From Desmodus rotundus (taxonomy: Eukaryota; Chordata; Mammalia; Chiroptera; Phyllostomidae): 64,000 bases of DNA. This document shows, piece after piece, positions 49,534 through 61,451 of the stretch (the stretch's first letter is position 1; the number at the start of each line of letters is the position of its first letter). Position numbers and translations under genes: made by a program. The notes beneath the pieces are model-generated. The model was given only the letters and a program-made list of their open reading frames with translations, ran no database searches and was not told where the DNA came from. Location: assembly GCF_022682495.2 (NCBI RefSeq), contig NC_071390.1, forward strand, positions 100,138,294 through 100,202,293. Direction: 5' to 3'.

Positions 49534-49545
49534 CAAGATGGCGGC
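49534..49545 (+). promoter_or_regulatory. YY1-like motif at the HAL1 5' end
   Basis: caagatggcggc begins 9 bp from the HAL1 5' end. Human L1 has caagatggccg at a matching place, where YY1 binding directs accurate transcription initiation. The same position in the 18.9 kb copy reads caagatggagg. The motif and place are seen; use by YY1 is inferred. Confidence 0.6.
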
Positions 49546-50204
49546 ATAGGTAGACACACTGGGTCTCCTCGCACAACCAGAACTGACAGAAAATCGAACG
49601 GCAAGGGGATCCGACACCAAGGAAATACAAAATAAACATTCATCCAGACTGGTAGGAGGGGCGGAAATGGGCACGGGGGTGGAGAGGACTCGCGTGGCTG
49701 TGGCGGGACTGAGACTGGCAGAGTGTGGGACAAACGGCACAGGCAGTCTGACCACTAGCAGACCCTGCGGCCCCACATTGGCGCACAGATAAACTGGACG
49801 AACGGCGAGGAGTGAAGCGGACCACGCAACCCAGGGCTCCAGCTCCGGGAAATAAAGCCTCAAACCTCTGATTGAAAATGCCCGTGGGGGTTGGGGCGGC
49901 AGCAGGAGAGACTCCCAGCCTCATAGGAGAGGTCGTTAGAGAGACCCACAGGGGCCTAGAGTGTGCACAGGCCCACCCACTCGGGAACCAGCACCAGAGG
50001 GGCCCAGTTTGATTGTGGGTATCAGAGTGAAAGATTGAAATCTGGAGGAGAGTGAGGCGGGCGCCATTGCTCCCTCTCGGCCCCTCCCCCACGTACAGTG
50101 TCACAGCACAGCGACCAGCGTTACCCCGCCCTGGTGAACACCTAAGGCTCCGCCCCTTAAAGTAAGAGACGCGCCAAGACAAAAAAAAAAAAAAAAAGGC
50201 CCAA

Positions 50205-50893
50205 ATGACAGAACACTTCAAAGCTCCAGAAAAAATACAACTCAGCAACGAAGAGATAGCCAACCTATCGGATGCACAGTTCAAAGCACTGGTTATCAAT
50301 ATGCTCACAGAATTGGTTGAATCTGTTCGAAAACCAGATGAAAAAATGAAGTCTATGCTAAGAGAAACAAAGGAAAATGTACAGGGAACCAATAGTGATG
50401 CAAAGGAAACTGGGACTCAAATCAACGGTGTGGACCAGAAGGAAGAAAGAAACATCCAACCAGAAAAGAATGAAGAAACAAGAACTCGGAAAAATGAGGA
50501 GAGGCTTAGGAACCTCCAGGACATCGTGAAACATTCCAACATCCGAATTATAGAGGTGCCAGAGGAGAAGAGGAAGAGCAAAAAATTGAAAACTTATTTG
50601 AACAAATAATAAAGGAGAACTTCCCTAATTTGGCAAAGGAAATAGACTTCCGGGAAGTCCAAGAAGCTCAGAGAGTCCCAAAGAAGCTGGACCCAAGGAG
50701 GAACACACCAAGGCACATCATAATTACATTACCCAAGATTAAACGCAAGGACCTACATCCCAGATTACTGCATCCAGCAAAGCTATCATTTAGAATGGAA
50801 GGGAAGATAAAGTGCTTCTCAGATAAGGTCAAGTTAAAGAAGTTCATCATCACCAAGCCCTTATTATATGAAATGTTAAAGGGAGTTACCTAA
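50205..50893 (+). pseudogene. HAL1 ORF1, frameshifted and internally deleted
   Basis: The first open part (50205-50609, 134 codons, ATG start at 50205) has EEIANLSDAQFKALVINML and, near its end, ERLRNLQDIVKHSNIRIIEV, which is the ORF1 region joining coiled coil and RNA-recognition domain. A +2 frame change leads to 50630-50893 with FREVQEAQRVPKKLD, RHIIITLPK and LLYEML. Roughly 43 codons between TLPKIK and the KARTYIQ-like block of the older copy are missing. A 17-nt A-run at 50181-50197 lies just upstream of the ATG. The protein would lack part of the C-terminal domain. Confidence 0.85.
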
Positions 50894-51304
50894 GAAAAAG
50901 AAGATCAAAAATAGGAACAGTAAAAATGACAGCAAACTCACAGTTATTAACGACCACACCTAAAACAAAAACAAGAGCAAACTAGGCAAACAACTAGAAC
51001 GGGAACAGAACCATAGAGATGGAGATCACATGGAGGGTTGTCAATAGGGGAGTGGGAGGGGGAGAGGGGGGGAAAGGTACAGAGAATAAGTAGCATAGAT
51101 GATAGGTGGAAAATAGACAGGGGGAGGGTAAAAATAGTGTAGGAAATGTAGAAGCCAAAGAACTTATTAAGTATGACCCATGGACATGAACTATAGGGGG
51201 GAATGTGGGAGGGAGGGGGTGGGCAGGATGGAGTGGAGTGGAGGGGGAATGGGACAACTGTAATAACATAATCAATAAATATATTTAAAAAATGGTTTTA
51301 ATTC

Positions 51305-52329
51305 ATTTTCTATTTTCTTTTTGCAGTACCTTCCTTTGGAGTTTGTGTAGCATTCCTGTGTGAAGCATTACCATTTTTCATTCAAGATAACCCTCTTCAG
51401 TCAGTAAGGTGCAGATTCTTTAATAGATGACGTTGTTGGTTGAAAAGGAGGAGTTGGGGTGTTTTCTTTTTCTTCGAATTTCTTTATGCTTCCTCCTTCT
51501 TTCTTTCCCTCTCTGCCACTTCCTCATGGACCCCTTGTCTCTTTTACATCTTTTCCCCCAGAAGTTTCTATAAGGCTGTTACCTTCAGTTTCACTCATAT
51601 TCAAGCCCCTTCTTTGTAGCTGCTGCTGTGAACTGAGTCCCAGACCTTGGTCCAACATTTTTGCCCTCAGTGTTCATCTTTTCTTTTTTCAGTGGAAATT
51701 TTGTATCTTTGTACATCTATGCCTGCTGTGTTCCTCTTTCCCACGTTGCATACCCACAGACCGGCAGTGGCAGTGGGAACTCCATTGTCAGCCCTGTTTA
51801 ATTGGTATTTATTTCTCTGTGTATAGATAATCTGAAGCTTGTAACATTCTCTGTTGCCTAGAAATACTGTAGGCATGGAGCATGTATGGATCCCTTGTCT
51901 TTATTTTTAATTTTTAGGTTTTTTTATAGTTTGGAAGAGGGTTTATAAAGAGGTCTGGATTTAGTGGTCATCAGTATCCTAGAGCCAACCATGATTCTCC
52001 ATTATCTCCTTAAATCTTTTTGAACCCTCATCTGGCCTCCATGTCTCTTACTTTTTATTTTTATTTACATAATTTTTTCATTTACATTTTTTATTTTTAT
52101 TTTCTCATTTTGGTCTCTGCTATATAATATTCTCAAATAAATCTTGTCATTCATTAGTTCTCCCTTCCAGTGTGCCTAGTCTAATATCTAACTCTCCCAT
52201 GGAGAATTCTTTTCTCAAATTATCCTTTCATGACTCCAGGCTTTAAAAGATAATAATATGTATACTTCATACTTCACAGGTATATACTTTAAAGGATTAA
52301 GAGTTTTAAAAGTTTATAGTGCTTCAGAG
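51305..52329. other. Unassigned T-rich DNA
   Basis: Sequence such as attttctttttgcagtacc and ttaacatttt-type words could be antisense old LINE, but no firm match. Open frames of 123 codons (51459-51830) lie in pyrimidine-rich sequence and lack motifs. Confidence 0.4.
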
Positions 52330-52385
52330 AGTTTCCTGGTACATAATAGGCACTCATTAAATGTTGGCTGTTTTTATTATGTATT
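52330..52385 (+). repeat. L2/MIR-type 3' end fragment
   Basis: ctggtacataataggcactc then attaaatgttggctg is the shared 3' terminus of MIR and L2. Too short to tell which. Confidence 0.55.
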
Positions 52386-54489
52386 TAGGATACTCAACTC
52401 TGGCTCTCATTCCCATGGGGCCTCAACCTACGTTTCTCTTCCTCCACAGACTTCAAAACCCCAACCCTCAGCCATTTTGACCTATATCTACTTTCCATAA
52501 TCCCGTCCTCCAACTTAATTTCAGCTTCCACACACCCTCTAACTTTCTGGAAACTCTTTTGGATTCTGGTTTGGTTGTGTGTCCAAAAATTCCTTTAGTG
52601 TCATTTATAATAACAGTAGTAATAAAAACTAAAACATTTATAGCATTCATAATGGCCTCCATTCAAAAACTAAGATAATTATCTTTTCTATGCACGTCTA
52701 ATAACAAGTTTCCTACAGTGACACTCAGGACCTAGCTTGAAAGCCGCCTAGCGGAATTGATATCTGTCCAAGCTTTGAGAATGGGTTTGGTTCCTGTCTT
52801 CTCTGTCCATTTGGATAATCTTTTTGCGCTATCTTAGAACAGTCTACATTAAGAAGGTGAAACTCTTGCCAGCTGTGCATGGAGGAATGGTGGAACACTC
52901 CCGCACCCGTATGTAAACAGGACCAGCTTAAGTACTTGGAGTGTAATTGCTTTATACTATAATTTTTGCCAACTATGCAAAAAGAATTGTACTAAGAAGG
53001 AAAAGCTTCACACTCGAATTCCTCTAAGGGAATTTATTTTATTATTTCTGAAACCTAAAAAGAAATCATCCAAGCCAAATAGTAAATAAAAACAAATTGG
53101 CAGCAAATAAGAGATAGGAGAAAAAAAGAAATGGAGACAGAGAAGGAAGAGGAGACACTAGTTTCAAAATATTACAGTGCAAGGATTAGAGAAATTTATC
53201 ATACCTATTTTTAGTCAGCAATCTATGCTGTAAACACTATTTTTAAAAGCTTATGTGTCAAAATCAGCAAGGTTTCCTGCTAAAAGGAATAACATAGAGG
53301 AGAAAGAAAAGGGTCCCAGGAACGGAGCACAGCACTGGGCAAAAGATGACAGGGAAGATGAAGCTGGGGGCCAGGCCCTGAAGGAAGTATCTGAGCTATG
53401 ATAATCGGGTGGTTGCAAGGTGACATGCAAAAAAATACAAAAACTACCAAAAAGTATGTTTGGACTTTTTGTGCAACCTGGAGAAAGGGCTGGAAAGGAT
53501 CCCATGCAGACAGAAGGAAATTCCTACATTGGGGTTATGGTAGGAATTGTCTCTTAAGTGTTACAGTAGGATTTGGGCCTCAATGCAGTAAAAATTTTAA
53601 TGTATATATTGGGAGGAAACAAATACGTTTTTTTTCAAGAAAAGATGGAAAAATCAGAGAAACAACATTACAAAATGTTGTTTAACCAGGGACTCTTTTC
53701 AGAGTTCCCCCAGTGGCTTCAGTTAGGGGCACTGGCTCTGAATAATTTTGTTAAGTATTGAAGATATTGGTCCCATCTCCTAGGACCACCATCAGGAGGA
53801 ATAGAATCAATAGTTGCTAATCAGCCCAGCATTGCATTGCCTTAAGCAGTACAGGTGGCCAAATCTAGATGAAATGCAGAAATCACACATCCCTTTTATT
53901 TCTGTGTGTTCTTGCCTAGTAAGTAATCTATAATTCTCTGGCTATAAACTGTTCCTTCCTAGCAACAACATACCATGATTTCACTGGTCATTCTTATTCA
54001 TTAGTACCAGCTGCTTAACAGTGCCTGAAGTTATCAGGAGAAATATGTGTAGATGTTTCTACCATATGGTTTGTTAAAAGCTGATGGAATCTTTCATGTA
54101 AAGCTGGGGCTGACTGGGCACAATGTGCACATCGCAGTCCAGCCAAGTGAAAGGAGGACCGAGGCTGCTTCAAAAAGAGAGTTCCTTTCTCTTTGTCACT
54201 TTTGACTTATGACCTTCTTAATACCCAGTTACCAAAATTACCTAAAATATCTCAGGCAATATCACCACTATGACAAGCAGGGGGTATGATAACTCTTTCA
54301 ACACAAATAAAATCTCTTGTTCCAAAGTTGTTTCAGATTGACAGTTATTCACACTGCAGTTTCTTACTTGAGAGTCATGCTCAGCAATAAGGTTTTATCA
54401 GAGATGTTTCTATCATGTGCAATTTATTCAGTTTCTCAGGAAGTGCCCATTCTGAGGACACGATGGTGAACAAGTGTTCCTAAGTTGCC
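52386..54489. other. Unassigned DNA, no gene seen
   Basis: No named repeat or coding motif. Frames at 53.4-53.8 kb (up to 95 codons) lack a signature. Confidence 0.5.
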
Positions 54490-54960
54490 GATTCTAGGGG
54501 GAAACTAATGCAGAGTCTGATGAAGAAGACGGAAGGGTGTGGAACCGCGGGCCTAACCTAGTCCAAAGAGACAGAGAAGAAGATATCCTGGAGGAAGTGA
54601 TGTTTAAACTAAGACTTACTAAGACAAGAGTGTTGGAGTTAGCTAAAAGAGTGGGGAGAAGAGTTTTACTGGAAAAAGGAACATGGACAAAAGCCCTCAG
54701 TAGCAAAGAAAATGTCTTTTCAAGTCCCTTGCAATGTTTAACAAGGCTGGAGCTGAGTGATTGTGTGAGGGATTGTGAGGAGTGCGTCTGGGCAAGCAGA
54801 CACTATTCCGATCACAGTAAGGATATTTGACTTTATACTAAAGGCAACGGGAAGTAATGGGAGCAGGAGAGTGACTTGATCAAATACATATTTTCAAAGG
54901 ATCACTAGGCACTAGCTGGGGAGGGGAGATAGGGGAGGAAGAGTAGGTAAGTTGCTGATG
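54490..54960 (+). repeat. Ancient mammalian interspersed repeat, third copy
   Basis: Recognisable words are gaggaagtgatgtttaaact, agggattgtgaggagtgcgt, tgactttatactaaaggcaa, gggaagtaatggga, gcaggagagtgacttgatc and tttcaaaggatcacta. They continue the same repeat seen at 27.8 kb and 11.5 kb, each locus preserving different parts. Confidence 0.5.
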
Positions 54961-57900
54961 ATCTAGATTAGATAATAATTTTGAGGATGGAGAGAAATCG
55001 CAATCCTGAGGTATGGGAGTGATAAATTGTGCTTTAATTCCCAGGTACTGATTTCCCCATTCTGCCAAACATCTAGAATCCCAAAACCACATGCCTTATT
55101 CATCCTGTTCTCTCTGTGTTAACAAGGCCCTGCCAGGAACCAGAAGCCATGGCTTTTGATAATAATGAGGGCCAGAGCCTTGGATACAGCTTCCAAAGAA
55201 AATGGAAGTGAGGCAGACCAATGCGAAGCCTGATGGAACAGGGTTATGGAACTTCCTGTGGGATCAGAATGGAAGTGACAGCAGGGAAGAAGAAAGAAGT
55301 GGACAAAACAAAGAATCACCAGTCACCCTTTAACCTGGCCCCCAAACAGTGATGAGAAGCACACCCCTTTGATCAGTGCTGTGTGCATCAAGGAATCCTA
55401 CACAGCCAGACTTCCTTCTGCGATATAGATCTTAAAGCCTTGCTGAATTCAGTTACTCAAGAAACACTGTCTGCCATGAAGATCTAAGAAACAAAGAGCA
55501 GGGCACCAAGCAAAAGCAGTGCCAGAGGTCGTTTGGGAGGCCAGTGACTGTGTGGTAGCTGGACATGGAAGCGATCCCAAGACTAAACTGGCCCTATGTC
55601 TGATGCAATTGCTGACCCTCCACATGACTCAGAGACCTAGACCCAGCCCATCGCCCAGCGACCTATGAACATCTTTGATGAGTGCTCAATGGCAAGCCCA
55701 AATAGTTAACAGCAGTCCTGGAATGCAGTCAGCCTTCAAGGAAAAAAACAATGTCCACCTGAACATAATTTTCTTGGACAAGACAGGTGGAAGCTGGCTG
55801 ACAGCAGGATATCTGTGCAGATGTTTCAAAGTTGAAGAAAGTTGACGTTAAACTGAAGAAATGTTTTGCATGTTTAATGAAACACAAATCAAATGAGCAA
55901 AATTTTCTGTAGAGCAACATGAGAAATCCAAAGATACACCAAGCTTATGCACTTACAGAAGCTGCTGTGTTTTTGTTAACATCAAATTATTAATTTTTTA
56001 AAGAAAAGATCGATTTGATGCTGAATGTGGCAGGGGAAAAAAAAGTTTAGTAGAAAAACAATACCAACCAATAAGGCTGCATTAACAAAACAAAAAAATT
56101 TTAAATCATTATATATTCAGATTAAAAACAGCACTTACATGCATATAACGTGAAGAGGACTTCTGGCCAGAATTTGGGCTCAATAATATTTCAGAAACAT
56201 GAAAATGATTGTAGTCATTGGTGTTTGCTCCTCACATGAAGTTGACTTCCAAGTTAAAATAAAATCGCTACATTTCTATTCACATCCTAGGTCCCCAGTT
56301 CAGTTTAAACATCATCAAAAGCCCCATCAAAAGCACATGGCTCTTTGCTCTAGTAATTTTTTTTTTGTCCCCAAGATAGGCGATGAAATTACTTTAATGG
56401 TCAGGTAAAGAAGGAAAGCAGAGGCATTAACCTTCACATTTTCTACTGGGTGAGCTTGAGGAAATTTGTCAGTTTACAGAATAGCTATGGGTAACTAAAA
56501 ATGGTCACAATATTTTTTACCTCCTTCCCACCCAGGGGTAGGGTCTGGGACACTTCCTCTTTAACCTGCGAAGGCTCTGTGATCACTCTGACCATTAGAT
56601 CATAGAAGGAATGCTGGGCCAGTTCCCGTGCTGGAAGAACACAGCAGCTCCTCCTTCCTCTCGCTTCAAACACCCACGCTGGGGGAAGCCAGACGCTATG
56701 TAAGAAGTTCAAATTCCTGAGACTACCATGCTGTGAGAAAACCCAAGCTTGTTACTTGAAGAGGCTCCGTGGAAAGTGAGGTGCCTGGCCAGTCCCCACC
56801 TGTTCCAAACTAACCAGTCAAGGCACCCAGGTAGGGAGTGAAAAGCAATTGTAAACATCAGTCCAGTTGGGCCTTCAGGTGGCACCAGCCCTCACTGATG
56901 CCGGACTGAAACCACGTGAAGAACTACCTCATGATTCAGTGAGTCATGAGATAATGAAATGCCTCGTTGTTTTAAGGCACTACTTTTGGGGAGGTTGGTT
57001 ACCAGAATAGGATTTTGCCAAACCTCAGCACCGTTTTCAAGAGTTACTGTAATTCTCCAGACCTGTGTTGTAAGAGTAGCCCACAGCCATAGGTAGCTCC
57101 TTAAACTTGAGTTAGTTAAATTTAAATAAAACTTAAAATTCAGTTTCTCAGTAACACTGGCCACATTTTCAATGCTCAACAGTCACCATTGGCTAGTGGT
57201 TACCATATTACACAGAGCAGATTGTAAAATATTTCCATTCTCATGGAAAGTTCTATCAGAGCCACCCAGAGCCCTGGCCATGCTTCTCTACAGATGGATG
57301 AGGCTGAGAGGGAACATTTTGACAACGAATCCTGTTGTCTTACACATAAAACTAATTCAAAGCATAGTTCTAAAACCTATAGCTAACTGAACTATAGAAA
57401 GAAATGAAAAACGAGACTAAGTAAAAACAGTGTTGGTAAAACTCATCCAGGTTTAAGTTTTCTAAGCACAAGTCTTTAAAAAAGAAGAGAAAACTTCTTA
57501 ATTGTGTTCTTCCAGCAATGACTGGTCTCGTTTTATCACTGAATATGGGAGAGATTCTTAGACGGAAAAAATCATCACAAGCTTAGCCTTGCAAAGCTGA
57601 GGCAAGCATGCCGCTGTAACTGCACAGGACATTATGCAGAATTCATAAAGGCTTTGCCTGACAGAGCATCATTAAGATAAATCAACTGGAAAAGAGCAAG
57701 GATCCGGTACCTTGGCATGAGTCCACAAAAAATGTTGCTTTTCATTATGAGATTTCTTTTGTTCCTTGTGGAAAATTTTGAATCTACAGGGATGTATATG
57801 GATACGTCTACATGAAGCAGAGAGTAGGCAGTTAGGCACGCAAACCCATTGTGTGTATATACGCACACGGGTGTGGCTTTAGAAAGAGGATACTGGTGAT

Positions 57901-59162
57901 GGCATCTTTTCAAGTGCCTTTGGGGCAATTTGGTGTTTTTTTAGGTAAGAATCGAGCTACACAATTTCAGAAATGGTGACTTTCTAATAACATTTGAGAT
58001 GAGAATAAAAGTAAGATATAGGGTATTTCATCTTATTTTATGTTGGCCCAAAAAATAATTCCTGCCTGTGCTCCCCCTCATTTTCCTGTCCTCAAGAATC
58101 ATGCATCAGTAAGCCTCAACCACCAAAGACCTCTATGAAGGCAGCATGTTTATTCTTTATTTTTGAATGGAGAGAAGGTATACTGATTGTTTCATTCATA
58201 GATATCCTAGGACAAAAGGAATGTCAGCAGAACAGTTCCAAGATTGGCAAGGTGACTACTAGAACTCAAACCAGAGAGGCATCTTTTCCAGTATATCCCC
58301 CCCAAAGACTTAACCATCCATAGTTTCTGATGAGAAGCCACTTTGGGTTTCCTAAATAACATTTGCTACAAGGAGCAAGAAATGGGGGAAAGGACATGAT
58401 GAAGGCATGAACTCCTACCCCAAGATCTTCAGAGACAAGAGGTTGCATACAATTATCACAAGAATCAGCTGAACATACCTATTTAAATGCCATGAAAATC
58501 TAATCTCTAAGAATCTCTTTATCCACTATTTCCAGGTACAAAAATAGTTCCTGCGACCACAAAGGCATACCAGACAACAGTGAGCCTGCGCCAGTTACTT
58601 CAGGAAACAAGCTGAGTAAAACGACCTTACATGTAGGCTTTGAAGGTCTTTCTTTGGTTCTAGTTGAACACACAAACACCATACTCATATACTCAAATCT
58701 TTCCTTCTTTGCTTTCTCTTGCCTACATTGAAATTAAAAGAGACACATATGATAGCCAAAGGAATTGCCCTGCAACTTTAAAAAATAATTGTTTAATACT
58801 TTTGAGTTTAAACCAGGCATGGAAAATTTCAACCCAAAAGATTAAATTTGGAGAAAGTTACTAGCAGATGAGGACTAGAGTTATAATGGAAACCAGATTG
58901 CAGACACTATTATATATGAGTCATTGCTAAAAATGTTGCTTTATATACAGTTATATAAACTGTATGCTACCAATTTATTGATTAAATCTAGGCGTTATCT
59001 TGAAAATGTCCACTGATGTTAAATGTTTGCAATGCCTTTTAACCTTCATAAAAGAAAGGTACTATCCTTTCCCATAAAAGGTATTCAATACAAATTTTTG
59101 GAATTGAATTAAATTTGGATTTTATTGTTTTAGATTTTGTGTTAACCCTATCACAAAAGTGC
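54961..59162. other. Unassigned DNA, no gene seen
   Basis: This is the longest stretch without any element I can name. 55.1-55.7 kb is GC-richer with words such as gaagccatggcttttgataa, and could be an unrecognised processed pseudogene. At 56928-56950, ctcatga and tcatgag flank an AP-1 consensus tgagtca (56940-56946). All frames are 60-98 codons with no family features. Confidence 0.45.
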
Positions 59163-59200
59163 AAGAATTAAGAATTAAGAATTCTTAATTAAGAATTAAG
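59163..59200. repeat. aagaatt repeat with 18-bp palindrome
   Basis: Four aagaatt words in 38 bp surround a perfect palindrome aattaagaattcttaatt at 59173-59190. It lies immediately left of the VES SINE at 59211 and its AT-rich bases overlap the start of the target duplication. Confidence 0.9.
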
Positions 59201-59428
59201 ATTATCTTTCTAGCCCTGGCTGGTGTGGCTCAGTGGATTGAGTACTAGCCTGAGAAGCAAGGGGTCACTCATTCAATTCCCAGTCAGGGCACATGCCTAG
59301 GTTGCAGGCCACATCCCCAGCAGGGGGCGTGCGAGAAGCAACCACACACTGATGTTTCTCTCCCTCTCTTTCTCCTTTACCTTCTAAAAGTAAATAAATA
59401 AATCTTTTTTTAAAAAAGATTATCTTTC
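59198..59428 (+). mobile_element. VES SINE, full length, with 13-bp target duplication
   Basis: The body, 59211 to about 59415, is the cleanest VES here: ccctggctggtgtggctca with A box tggctcagtgg at 59226-59236, the decayed B box attcaattcc at 59271-59280, cagtcagggcacatgcctag, gttgcaggccacatccccag, cagggggcgtgcgagaagc, ccacacactgatgtttctct, CT-rich run and (A)-rich tail taaataaataaatc. The flanks aagattatctttc at 59198-59210 and 59416-59428 are perfect 13-bp duplications. A CTCF-like motif lies at 59317-59330. Confidence 0.95.
59317..59330 (+). promoter_or_regulatory. CTCF-like motif within the VES SINE
   Basis: ccagcagggggcgt fits the core CTCF consensus CCASYAGRKGGCRS at all positions except the last. 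A related but weaker site, ccagtagggggtgc, is at 23481-23494 in another VES. Motif match is seen; binding is inference. Confidence 0.5.
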
Positions 59429-59864
59429 CAACTACAAATAAGAGCTCTGACTTTCTTAAGTAGAGCCAGGAAGATGGTAGAGGTAAGTGTGGCCATATTT
59501 TATTTGAAACCAATGTTTTTAACTTAATAAATAATTTGTGTATAGATACATATGGTGATAACAAATACCTCTAAACTGCTGAAAACAGACCAATAGTCAG
59601 AGAATTTCTCCCTCAACTTTGTGTGTTTGGAATTTAAACATTCTCCCCCATCTTCAGGAAGGAGATGGGCACAGAGAGGTGGAGTGGAGTGACACTGATC
59701 ATCAGAAAGCTCTTCATTCAGTTGGTGTCACCCATCCAGAAATGAAGCGCCACTTGCTTCTAACTTAAAGACTCCATTAATACAAACCAAACACAGAAGG
59801 AGTCGTAATGCTCCACAGCATGTACGTGCCACAAACCCAGGGTTTTGTGTCCATTTACTCACTG
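59429..59864. other. Unassigned DNA
   Basis: No gene or repeat recognised. Confidence 0.5.
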
Positions 59865-59945
59865 CTTTGTTCTCAGAAACCATAACAGTGACTAGCACAT
59901 AACTGGTGCTTAATAAATATTTATTGAATTCTTCCATGAATAATT
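59865..59945 (+). repeat. L2 LINE 3' end
   Basis: The phrase agtgactagcacataactgg followed by tgcttaataaatatttattg and aattcttccatgaat matches the L2 3' terminus with its final repeat. An antisense frame (59728-59937) overlaps it and is not a gene. Confidence 0.75.
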
Positions 59946-61445
59946 AAGCCACCACTTTATCATTTCACAAGGAACAGGGTTGAAGGTTTCTGATGACCAA
60001 TCTGCAGTTTATTGCAGGAAAAGGATAAACTATAGCAAAAACATTTAAGTGAGAACATCCACTCCAAGCAAAAGCTGTCTCACAGCAAAGGCTAGAGAAG
60101 CTGGCTCTCGTTGTCCTTCCTCTGTAAGAGCCCCTGCACAACGACTTTCTCTCTCAAATCAGGAGCCACTACCATGTAGACAGAACACCTCGGAACCAGG
60201 GAACCCAAAATGAGGTTTACACCCTTCTGGTCACATGGCCACATTCCCTCCAAGTGATTAGCCTCAGGGGTGAAGTTATTTTAACAGAAGGAACTTCCTT
60301 TCCTCTGGTTCTAGCTGGGGATGATCCATCATAACCTTAGAGACATGTTTAGACCTTGGTAACTAATGAGGAAGCCGCAAGAGCTCCAGTTAGAGGGGAA
60401 GCTGAACTGGAATAGAAATCCACAGTCCAGGCACAACTTCCCATAATATTTACAAGGCTTAGAGCAAATGTACTGGCAAAGCCCTCCAGCCAAAAACCAT
60501 CACTAAGGTGTCTGTAGTACATTGGCATTAATGACTCATTTTAATAAGGAAGAATGTTCATCGTGGGAAACATGGGCTTTCTTATTAAGAGGGTGTGAGA
60601 ATGGACTTGCAGGATTTGGGCATGTGTTAAGTGATTCTGAGAGTTTAAAAAATGGGACTTTGCTCAGTGTTGGATACTGTCAAGAAAGCAGGTGTAATGT
60701 TATGTTTGGGATTCTTCAAATTCCTATACAGAACATGAGAAGATTAGAGTGAAAAGTAAGTTGTATCACTGATAAGCAGCAGTCCCTCATAAAAACTAAG
60801 AGAGGAGGATGTTTGGTTATGTTTCAGTTTGGAAAATGTTCTTGTACACAGAACATGATTTCCAAGTGGTTCTGTTTCTGCCTTGCTCCATCATGGTCAC
60901 AGAGGGATCTTGTCCGGTGCTAGTGTTCTGTGAAGTTGTCTGTGTTCCCCGGGGAACACCACGGCCTCACTGTTAAGCACCAAGGCAGCTCCTAGCCACC
61001 TGAAGCCAGCTCTCAGATGTCCGGGCTGCTTTTCTCTTTGCACGACAGAAGAGGCCCCTTTTTCTCTAAGTATTTAAAAGTTAAAAATCAACCTAACTGT
61101 TGAATGAAGTATGTTTAATCCTCTTCCCTTGAAAAATATAGTCATAATAACAAAACTGAAAAGATTGTGTAAAACTATGGTTTTTTTATACGACTGAAAT
61201 TTGGCAATATATTTTAAAAGACTGAATTTACTATTCTGGATGTCTGAATGTCCTATTGATGAGTCAGTGATGTTTGTAGGTCTAATAAAAGAAAGATCTG
61301 TATGGTTCATAGATTATGTATTTATTTCATAAAATTTTCTTGCCTCATTTCAGCAAAATTGCTAATTATGCTGTTATAGTGAAGATTTTTACATAATTAT
61401 TTTATGTTCTACCAACAATAATAGTCTAATAAATTTAAAATAAAA
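59946..61445. other. Unassigned DNA, no gene seen
   Basis: The 60.9-61.05 kb segment is GC-richer (tgtccggtgctagtgttctg, ccccggggaacaccacggcc). The rest is AT-rich. No motif-bearing frames. Confidence 0.5.
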
Positions 61446-61451
61446 TGTTGT

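Larger units (their letters stand above)
49510..51304 (+). mobile_element. HAL1 (half-L1) retroposon, complete, younger copy, with 16-bp target duplication
   Basis: The body spans 49526-51288 (1.76 kb) between perfect duplications aaaatggttttaattc at 49510-49525 and 51289-51304. The insertion point tt|aaaa on the top strand is the L1-endonuclease target TTTT/AA on the other. It has a CpG-containing 5'UTR of about 680 bp, ORF1 only, and a 3'UTR shared with the 18.9 kb copy. Retained CpGs make it look younger than that copy. Compared with it, about 130 bp of ORF1 are deleted at 50741-50745. ORF2 is absent by design, so L1 must supply reverse transcriptase. Confidence 0.93.

Noticed and set aside
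49640..50392. 250-codon open frame on the minus strand
   Set aside because: It lies antisense across the HAL1 5'UTR and start of ORF1; CpG- and GC-rich composition keeps it open. No protein family features.
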